In this document: piece by piece, positions 12,201 to 14,251 of the stretch
Layout of the letters: every line of letters begins with the position of its first letter
Position numbering within the stretch: the stretch's first letter is position 1
NCBI GenBank assembly: GCA_024690635.1
Contig: JAILOW010000180.1
Span: 1 to 14,251, forward strand
Source of the DNA: Butyrivibrio sp.
GTDB taxonomy: Bacteria > Bacillota_A > Clostridia > Lachnospirales > Lachnospiraceae
Length of the DNA: 14,251 nucleotides
Reading direction: 5' to 3'
Position numbers and translations under genes: made by a program
The notes under the pieces: generated by a model
Databases searched by the model: none
The model's input: the letters and a program-made list of their open reading frames with translations, nothing else
Told to the model about the DNA's origin: nothing

Positions 12201-14251
12201 AGCAAATGTAAGCCACACCGATAACGTTGGATATACCTACACCTACGAGTGGTCCTACAAGCTTGGACATCTTGATTACAGCAGCAGTTCCACACCTGTT
12301 CCTTATGATGTTGTAAGAGTTTTGAATAACGGCGTTGTTGAAACCCAGAACAATCCTATCATCTGGGATCAGCAGACCTTTACTTTCCCAAGGGGCAAGA
12401 GAGCTCAGACCTACAACGTACTTTGTAAGGTTGTAGCAAAGAGAAAAGACAACGGCGAGACCGTTACATTAAACGCAAATAAGGCATTCACCATAACCAA
12501 GCCTACAGCCGGCGATCCCGACAGCCTGGTTCTGGAAGTGAGTGACTGGAACTACGGAGAGAGCAGGATACCTGCAGAGTGCACTCCTCTCTTTGGAGAT
12601 GAGATGGGAACCATAACCATCGAGTATCGAAAGAAAGGGCAGGGCAGCAGTGCCTGGAGTACAGCGGTTCCCACAGAGGCAGGAACCTATGAGGCAAGGG
12701 CAAGGTCTGCAGGAACAGAGTCATATCCTGCAGTAACTTCACATACCAAGGAGTTTAACATTTACAAGGTAACTCTGTTGGCTCCTGAAAACTTTGCAAT
12801 GCACGAAGACGGAAGCGGAATGGCTTACGGACTTCTTAAGTGGGATGCGGTAACGGGATTTTCCGAAAATGCCGGAGTAAGCCCTGCATCAGTGGTTTCC
12901 GTAACTTACGAAGTAAAGACCTATTATCAGGCGGTTTCAGGAACAACCTACGGACAGGAAAGTCTTGTAAAGACCGACGTTGTTTCTGCTACGCAGCTGA
13001 ATGTTCTTGACTACATAGACAGAGACGGCCGCTACGTATTTAAGATAAGAGCACTTGCAAATGAAAGAACAAACGCAGGAAACAACAATTGTAACGACAG
13101 TGAGACAGTTGTTCTCGGAACACCTATCTTTGGTGCCAGCATAACAACAGATGCTCAGGGCAATTCCAAGGAATACGACGGAGAACCCGTGACCATTACA
13201 GCCGGCTATGAAGACGGTTCCGACAGCTATGTATTTACCTGGTACAGAAACGGTGAGGTTATCACAGGCGCCGATGAAAGAAGCTACAGCTTTGTTGAAG
13301 TAAATGACAGCGGACTTTATTCCGTAGCCGTTACAACGCCCAAGCTTCCTGATCCGGTATTTAGTGTGACCATAAACGTCTCCGTTACAAAGAGACCTGT
13401 GAAGATAACAGGTTTTGATGATGAAAAGACCTATGACAACACAGCCCTTACACATGCAGGAACATATTCCGGAGCAGCTCTTACGGCTCAGATGTATGAT
13501 ATTGTCTACACCGGAAATGTTGATCCTGAAAGAAGGGCTCTGGTTGACGGCGCGGCTCTGACAGAGCTTACCTTTGCGGGAACCATAAGAGATGCAGGTT
13601 CAGAGAACAATACTCCATCCGGAGCAAAGATCGTAAATGCTGCGGGAGATAAGACTTCAAACTATGCCATCACTTATACACCCGGTACTCTTACCGTAAA
13701 TAAGAAGGCTGCAAATATCACGGCGCCAAACGATACCAAGGTTTATGACGGAACAGCTCTTACAGCTCCCGGATTTGGTGCAGGAATTGCTGATAACAAG
13801 AAGATTACGACGACAGGTCTTTTGACAGATCATGAAGTATCTGCTGTTTTGATGACAGCAGAAAGTACCATAACCGAGGCAGGCAGCACAAGTAACGTGG
13901 TTGATCTTTCTTCCGTGACCATAGTGGATACGGCTGAAGGAAACAGAGATGTTACCGCCAACTATGATCTTTCAAAGACTGACGGCATACTTACAGTTAC
14001 CAAGGCTTCCTCTTATATCGATGCAACGGGCGGAGAGTACACCTACGACGGAACAGCAAAGGGTATCACAGCTTCCATGAGAGCAACCAATACCGAAGAG
14101 GTATTTGGAAATGCAGCACTTAGATATGCCCTTGTAACAACGGATGAAAACGGCGGCGAGGTTGTGGGAAACAGCAGCCTTGCACTTACATTTATCCATG
14201 CGGGAGTATACAAGATCAGGGTATCTCTTGCTGAATCTGATAACCATCAGG
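1..14251 (+). CDS. Giant multidomain cell-surface protein (MBG/YDG, InlB B-type, MucBP-like and FN3-like modules), partial at both ends
   Basis: Frame 1 is open from the first to the last base: 4,750 codons with no TAA, TAG or TGA, and no visible start or end. Codon use is uniform throughout (AGA/AGG for Arg, CTT for Leu, frequent ATA, almost no CTA), which argues for one continuous gene. The product is poor in Cys (about twenty in 4,750) and rich in Tyr, Thr, Ser, Ala, Gly and Asp/Glu. I see no membrane segments, as expected for an exported stalk. Recurrent motifs are YDG after Lys-x, GTLTV-type strand ends, YG-x-x-P MBG_2 starts, GYxFxGW InlB B cores and AGTY-type strands. Families of this kind are secreted and usually wall-attached, and they act in adhesion or spacing; a function here is inferred only from that. 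The signal peptide, anchor and any enzymatic head are outside the window. The likely source is a Lachnospiraceae-like Firmicute. Confidence 0.93.
292..513 (+). other. InlB B-repeat-like unit (Listeria-Bacteroides type)
   Basis: Protein domain. The unit runs from a Tyr-rich start to a closing YYAKW at 499-513. The core FDFGGFYPSEEFNG at 406-447 fits the family pattern of GYxFxGW(Y) followed by a Asp/Glu-x-Phe element, with Phe replacing the usual Trp. The closing A-K-W is the most diagnostic feature. This unit stands alone, apart from the main InlB-type block further downstream. Confidence 0.6.
523..807 (+). other. YDG-WYR Ig-like module, copy 1
   Basis: Protein domain. It opens with SKTYDGED (YDG at 568-576), continues with WTWYR at 628-642 and a Leu-x-Leu-x-x-Val strand, then DSGFY at 718-732, and ends before Lys-Arg-Pro. 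The Trp-Tyr-Arg followed about 80 bases later by Asp-Ser-Gly-x-Tyr is the classic I-set-like Ig core pattern. The same order of motifs occurs at 13126-13392, near the other end of the window. Confidence 0.6.
808..1089 (+). other. MBG_2-type Ig-like module
   Basis: Protein domain. It begins with KRP and a beta strand, then VYGSDAP at 847-867, LVSGDSLE, VVGTYNI, a SADNYDVTF strand and the closing SGTLTVT. This order (YG-x-x-x-P, G-x-x-x-GD, GxYxI, NYxIxF, GxLxV) is the typical MBG_2 signature and is one of the clearest domain matches in the window. Confidence 0.75.
1090..1368 (+). other. Ig-like module, YTG...DYxVSYxNNxNVG type
   Basis: Protein domain. Visible motifs are FTYTGSAIEP (YTG at 1150-1158), the strand DYDVSYANNVNVG at 1249-1287, a GNYQG turn and a closing FEIGKG. 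The series YTG-x-x-x-x-P, DYxVxYxNNxxxG, GNYxG, FxI is common in repeats of Firmicutes surface proteins. It is related to, but distinct from, the MBG_2 pattern next door. Confidence 0.65.
1369..1644 (+). other. Ig-like module, WxYGE type, copy 1
   Basis: Protein domain. WKYGE at 1405-1419 is followed by G-x-V-x-Y-x-Y strands, then the strand MPKDAGRYYVWAEIA and NYSAI, with a closing FEIRK. The architecture of a short W-x-YG start, P-x-x-AG-x-Y-x-V-x-A and a final FxIxK matches the module at 12505-12768. I know this as a common Ig-like repeat in Firmicutes surface proteins but cannot give a certain family name. Confidence 0.55.
1645..1893 (+). other. YDG-type Ig-like module
   Basis: Protein domain. 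It begins with Arg-Gln-Ile-Thr-Leu, has TYDGNPHT at 1681-1704, a G-x-G-F turn, VNYEITLEKGSL near 1852-1884 and closes with LSVT. The spacing from YDG to NYxI to GxLxV is that of YDG domains, which are often found next to MBG_2. Confidence 0.6.
1894..2196 (+). other. Fibronectin type III-like module, copy 1
   Basis: Protein domain. The pattern LPKITSLKWG, then TLQWVAI, then IQYEVQLYRG, an ASN/Asp-rich loop and a final GAYTATVTAKI strand fits an FN3 fold: P at the start, LxW in strand B, YxVxLYR in strand C and GxYxxxVxA in strands F/G. Modules at 11449-11772 and 12769-13125 share the same order of motifs. Confidence 0.55.
2197..2517 (+). other. Unassigned linker segment
   Basis: About 107 residues of the CDS without a motif I recognise. 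The segment is acidic (several Asp-Glu clusters near 2285-2305), Asn/Tyr rich and ends in a short Ser-Lys-Asp stretch. It also contains one RGD triplet at 2422-2430, which is probably chance. It could be a divergent Ig-like module. Confidence 0.4.
2518..2805 (+). other. Ig-like module, GN type, copy 2
   Basis: Protein domain. Its distinguishing features are DNWTEIS near 2656-2679 and the terminal strand SYYLVFKDISGN at 2737-2772, which parallels the GNYYLYAKDASGN strand of the first module in the window. It is followed directly by an InlB B-like unit, just as the first copy is. The pair therefore looks like a duplicated two-module unit. Confidence 0.5.
2806..3009 (+). other. InlB B-repeat-like unit
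   Basis: Protein domain. It starts EISFDKND, a common InlB B opening, has the core AGYVFTYWTAGS at 2911-2946, a Pro-Asp-Gly turn and closes with LKAGW at 2995-3009. This matches the family pattern of a GYxFxxW core and a closing A-x-W. It begins the central Tyr-rich block. Confidence 0.65.
3010..3318 (+). other. MucBP-like unit
   Basis: Protein domain. The opening YKVNYYYQK (3031-3057) and the later EGYRLTSLPSLP and closing ELDIYYN are the usual elements of MucBP-like modules: a YxVxYYY strand, a GY-x-L-x-x-x-P turn and a final V-x-YY strand. The match is by pattern only, and the degree of similarity to true MucBP is uncertain. Confidence 0.45.
3319..3531 (+). other. InlB B-repeat-like unit
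   Basis: Protein domain. It has a Tyr-rich first strand, YYGQPF, the core TGYSFIGWNYG at 3427-3459 and a closing MPAGSLTATGHFKA near 3484-3525. G-Y-x-F-x-G-W and the MPA-x-x-x-x-A-x-x-x-A end are diagnostic of the group. Confidence 0.65.
3532..3945 (+). other. MucBP-like unit
   Basis: Protein domain. It opens with YTIRYYFQNID at 3538-3570 and has a polar, acidic middle (PGFTPVAVVVSYES near 3736-3777). It closes with TYVSFYYTRK near 3910-3939. The first and last strands fit a MucBP-like module, but the middle is longer than usual (about 138 residues in all). Confidence 0.4.
3946..4302 (+). other. InlB B-like unit with long insert
   Basis: Protein domain. The end is clear: FVDWSTGSRPVTMPAGDV near 4219-4272 and then VREY, the InlB B-type MPA-x-DV-x-V ending with Tyr in place of Trp. 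The first part is long and contains an FPATGTFSAEYFETYKYND stretch. The whole unit is larger than a standard repeat, so an insertion or two merged modules is possible. Confidence 0.4.
4303..4656 (+). other. MucBP-like unit
   Basis: Protein domain. It opens with KYVIEVYVEHVKEV at 4309-4350, has a His/Tyr/Gly turn, an acidic loop and a closing LKLYMSRKK near 4636-4659. The strand order suggests MucBP-like but the match is weak. Confidence 0.35.
4657..5652 (+). other. Unassigned Tyr-rich segment of the central block
   Basis: About 330 residues that I cannot place. Two strands look like MucBP openings (YDVNIRYLKRVYD at 4660-4698 and YYLKLTYRQYVNG near 5116-5154). The rest, including ANYWYYVSP near 4927-4953, a GISGTFYRLIDD stretch and RGDERIGARG near 5551-5580, matches no family I know. 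An RGD triplet lies at 5551-5559. The composition is like the neighbours, so it is part of the same protein and not a foreign insert. Confidence 0.5.
5653..5886 (+). other. InlB B-repeat-like unit, atypical end
   Basis: Protein domain. ITYVYDGKTRR opens the unit, EGYEIVWYTDSNFTHVAD near 5788-5844 forms the core (Gly-Tyr-x-Ile-x-Trp-Tyr-Thr-Asp), and NGPKYIYGKR near 5857-5886 closes it. The core W-Y-T-D and the Y-x-Y-x-K end are InlB B-like, but Arg replaces the usual terminal Trp. The YDG triplet at 5686-5694 lacks the context of a YDG domain. Confidence 0.45.
5887..6240 (+). other. Unassigned segment of the central block
   Basis: About 118 residues without a recognised motif. Visible elements are YYEMPNGAGYYSG, EIEYRFDENT, a YYLNGTLVAVKK strand near 6061-6096 and a Phe-Cys-Gly turn. 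A single MucBP-like module of divergent sequence would fit the length, but I cannot support it. Confidence 0.4.
6241..6525 (+). other. InlB B-repeat-like unit
   Basis: Protein domain. The core IGYDFTGWKFYD lies at 6355-6390 and the closing MPICDTLMEAQWTP starts at 6490, with A-Q-W at 6517-6525. Both the GYxFxGW core and the MP-x-x-D-x-x-x-x-A-x-W end are present, making this the best InlB B match in the central block. An insert of about 35 residues (Tyr/Asn/His rich) lies between them. Confidence 0.7.
6526..6903 (+). other. MucBP-like unit
   Basis: Protein domain. It opens with VIEFDIVHLFQDR near 6535-6573 and ends with SVTFFYERN near 6877-6903. The strand order and the short aromatic end fit MucBP-like neighbours, but the middle is unlike them, so the call is weak. 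Confidence 0.35.
6904..7236 (+). other. InlB B-repeat-like unit, last of the central block
   Basis: Protein domain. It has NYYYGQQVNLYA, the core TGYTFQGWFK at 7030-7059 and a long downstream part rich in Ala/Glu/Thr before GRYIAITAAAE. The GYxFxGW core is clear. The end lacks the usual A-x-W and may instead lead into the next Ig module. Confidence 0.6.
7237..7623 (+). other. Ig-like module with RKDNG, copy 1
   Basis: Protein domain. QYTWFYYS near 7375-7398 supplies the core Trp. The strand GFYVLRCVADIE near 7522-7557 supplies the Tyr-x-Cys pair, and RKDNG lies at 7558-7572, followed by KFSV. The same series (aromatic-rich W strand, YxVxCxVxA, RKDNG, final FTIT-like strand) recurs in the module at 12121-12504. 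Confidence 0.5.
7624..7941 (+). other. Ig-like module, YTG type with VYYYVVS strand
   Basis: Protein domain. SYTGNTYRY (YTG at 7660-7668) opens it, TDYTVYYSES follows, and the strand VVYYYVVSNDPNYSSVTG near 7867-7920 precedes the next YDG-type module. The VxYxVxxxxNYxxxxG ending is common in Ig-like repeats of Firmicutes surface proteins. Confidence 0.5.
7942..8373 (+). other. YDG-type module with variant YDA
   Basis: Protein domain. TKIYDAT (motif YDA at 7987-7995) occupies the place of YDG after Thr-Lys. The module is longer than the others (about 144 residues), and the usual GTLTV end is replaced by GETLQI. It begins the long YDG/MBG_2 run. Confidence 0.5.
8374..8667 (+). other. Ig-like module, YTG type
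   Basis: Protein domain. PYPLDIKWL opens it, VYNYTGSTISPY gives YTG at 8458-8466, and the strand VNAGTYSAIPEVEA near 8563-8604 and DYTFTLHNQTYKI close it. The order YTG, NAGTYxA, DYxFxxxNxxYxI is typical of the Ig-like modules around it. Confidence 0.5.
8668..8982 (+). other. YDG-type module with variant YNA
   Basis: Protein domain. RYIKVYPKDVTKVYNATL carries YNA at 8713-8721 in the YDG position. It continues with an AGVYS strand and ends DNYVIEYGTGTLTIE, a textbook YDG/MBG-type C-terminus. The central Gly of YDG is replaced by Ala, and Asp by Asn. Confidence 0.6.
8983..9318 (+). other. YDG-type module
   Basis: Protein domain. Cys-Pro-Val-Val leads into GVNKEYDGTTLADLDI (YDG at 9028-9036), then a G-D-V-L turn, VTINYAVENA and NYVIDTANSQLTTT. 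YDGTT and the later NYVI strand are typical. Confidence 0.65.
9319..9708 (+). other. MBG_2-type module
   Basis: Protein domain. ITYGESLHTTHF (Tyr-Gly at 9364-9369) and the GLVEGDSV turn near 9412-9432 fit MBG_2. A DVGTYYVFF strand near 9574-9597 and a closing TITVIP complete it. It is longer than usual because of an inserted Met-Lys-Lys segment in the middle. Confidence 0.55.
9709..10068 (+). other. YDG-type module
   Basis: Protein domain. PRKIAVSG opens it, ITKVYDGNTS has YDG at 9763-9771, YNNKNVAVT marks the mid strand, and SNYELVNSTFDVPGAI closes it. The NKNVxVT strand is a hallmark of YDG modules. Confidence 0.7.
10069..10392 (+). other. MBG_2-type module
   Basis: Protein domain. TPRDITVKINNQTVTYGSAP (YGSAP starting at 10114) opens it, DAGYYAMNVNG gives the GxYxxxV strand, and NPNYTITFP and GLLTVNK close it. 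All MBG_2 elements are in order. Confidence 0.7.
10393..10758 (+). other. MBG_2-type module
   Basis: Protein domain. KNLRYRAKDVHISYGVQNPP (YGVQNPP at 10432-10452) and FVYGDTA fit MBG_2, and KNYNITKVSGNLIIKK closes it. The two MBG_2 modules lie back to back here, breaking the strict alternation seen on either side. Confidence 0.65.
10759..11148 (+). other. YDG-type module
   Basis: Protein domain. ILVEGITVADKVYDGTTTVT has YDG at 10804-10812, DKNVGTNINVSL near 10975-11010 is the typical NVG-type mid strand, and RYMLLTAANKAEAT precedes an unusual tail with Ser/Thr clusters. Confidence 0.65.
11149..11448 (+). other. MBG_2-type module
   Basis: Protein domain. ITAKELVLKPGNISCNYAQS has Asn-Tyr-Ala in place of YG, then GFVSGESL near 11242-11262, DVGRYVIDI and NYNISFDTGILTVNQ. 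The GF-x-x-GE-x-L turn and the GxYxIxI and NYxIxFxxGxLTV strands are diagnostic. Confidence 0.7.
11449..11772 (+). other. Fibronectin type III-like module, copy 2
   Basis: Protein domain. APTNITWNAGRLSWNAV (from 11461), AGYKLQLYK and GAGTYYVRIWAVAST show the FN3-like order of a Pro start, LxW, YxLxLYK and the YxVRIxAxA F/G strand. FN3-like copies 1 and 3 share this order. Confidence 0.6.
11773..12120 (+). other. Ig-like module with YSWK core
   Basis: Protein domain. NVLYSWKSVG near 11911-11940 supplies the core Trp and is followed by an ASSDTGVTLVTT segment and VDLILKLKK as the last strand. It is similar in outline to the next module but lacks RKDNG. Assignment as Ig-like is by pattern only. 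Confidence 0.4.
12121..12504 (+). other. Ig-like module with RKDNG, copy 2
   Basis: Protein domain. TYTYEWSYKLG near 12235-12267 gives the core Trp, YNVLCKVVAK near 12412-12441 gives the Tyr-x-x-x-Cys strand, and RKDNG lies at 12442-12456, with a final FTITKP. The series mirrors copy 1 at 7237-7623. Confidence 0.5.
12505..12768 (+). other. Ig-like module, WxYGE type, copy 2
   Basis: Protein domain. WNYGE at 12547-12561, ITIEYRKKG, the strand VPTEAGTYEARARSAG and FNIYK close to the order seen in WKYGE copy 1. As there, the module precedes an FN3-like unit by at most one module. Confidence 0.55.
12769..13125 (+). other. Fibronectin type III-like module, copy 3
   Basis: Protein domain. LLAPENF opens it, LLKWDAV supplies LxW, VTYEVKTYYQ the C strand, and GRYVFKIRALANE near 13030-13068 the F/G strand. 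The order matches the other two FN3-like modules. Confidence 0.6.
13126..13392 (+). other. YDG-WYR Ig-like module, copy 2
   Basis: Protein domain. NSKEYDGEPVTIT (YDG at 13174-13182), FTWYRNG at 13234-13254 and NDSGLY near 13303-13320 repeat the motif order of the module at 523-807, including the following Thr-Lys-Arg-Pro. Confidence 0.65.
13393..13704 (+). other. YDG-type module with variant YDN
   Basis: Protein domain. RPVKITGFDDEKTYDNTALT has YDN at 13432-13440. It continues with a G-T-Y turn, FAGTIRDAGS and closes SNYAITYTPGTLTVNK, a classic YDG/MBG-type C-terminus. The Gly of YDG is replaced by Asn. Confidence 0.65.
13705..14004 (+). other. YDG-type module
   Basis: Protein domain. NDTKVYDGTALTAP has YDG at 13744-13752. 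GLLTDHEV, a SVTIVD strand and TANYDLSKTDGILTVTK follow. This is the best conserved YDG module in the window. Confidence 0.75.
14005..14251 (+). other. YDG-type module, cut by the right window edge
   Basis: Protein domain. GGEYTYDGTAKGI has YDG at 14044-14052. The strand HAGVYKIRVSLAESDNH near 14200-14247 is the AGxYxIRVxxAxxxNH end typical of this subgroup. The rest lies outside the window. Confidence 0.65.

Noticed and set aside
12937..13455. A 172-codon open frame on the minus strand.
   Set aside because: Same cause: a codon-phase shadow of FN3-like and YDG modules. The sense strand has strong motif content throughout this stretch.
1..14251. Tandem DNA repeats, CRISPR array, insertion sequence, RNA gene or phase-variable tract.
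   Set aside because: Modules repeat only at the protein level, with strongly diverged DNA. I saw no long homopolymer, short tandem repeat or inverted end in the reading, and the continuous frame leaves no room for non-coding genes.

Overview
The whole window is the interior of one gene. Frame 1 of the + strand, read codon by codon from base 1, contains no stop codon in 4,750 consecutive codons, and neither the start nor the end of the gene is inside the window. The product is therefore a giant protein of at least 4,750 residues (about 0.5 MDa) built from several dozen small beta-sandwich-type modules. It reads as a secreted or cell-surface, probably adhesive, protein of a clostridial Firmicute. 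The closest match in style is a Lachnospiraceae-like gut or rumen anaerobe. That placement rests on the domain mix (MBG/YDG Ig-like modules with InlB B-type and MucBP-like modules) and on codon use: AGA/AGG for most Arg, frequent ATA, CTT-dominated Leu, CTA almost absent, and a GC content that looks mid-40s by eye. It is an inference, not an identification.

Layout. (1) 1-2196, left Ig block: a GN-type Ig-like module, one InlB B-like unit, a YDG-WYR Ig module, an MBG_2 module, a YTG/NNxNVG module, a WKYGE module, a YDG module and an FN3-like module. (2) 2197-2805: an unassigned linker and a second GN-type Ig module. (3) 2806-7236, central Tyr-rich block: InlB B-like units (Gly-Tyr-x-Phe-x-Gly-Trp cores) alternate with MucBP-like units (Tyr-x-Val-x-Tyr-Tyr-Tyr starts). 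It includes about 450 residues that I cannot assign. (4) 7237-11448, long Ig block: an RKDNG Ig module, a YTG-type unit, then a run in which YDG and MBG_2 modules largely alternate. (5) 11449-14251, right mixed block: FN3-like, two Ig-like modules (the second with RKDNG), WNYGE, FN3-like, a second YDG-WYR Ig module and three YDG-type modules, the last cut by the window edge.

The modules presumably form a long stalk that displays binding units away from the cell. The signal peptide, any catalytic head and the wall anchor (LPXTG, SLH, choline-binding or similar) must lie outside the window. There is no intergenic DNA, so no promoters, terminators, RNA genes, mobile elements or CRISPR arrays can be expected here, and I see none. 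I find no multi-gene system in this window. The interest lies in the size and modular logic of this one protein and in its unassigned segments. All domain boundaries are read by eye from motifs and are approximate, probably to within 10-20 residues.
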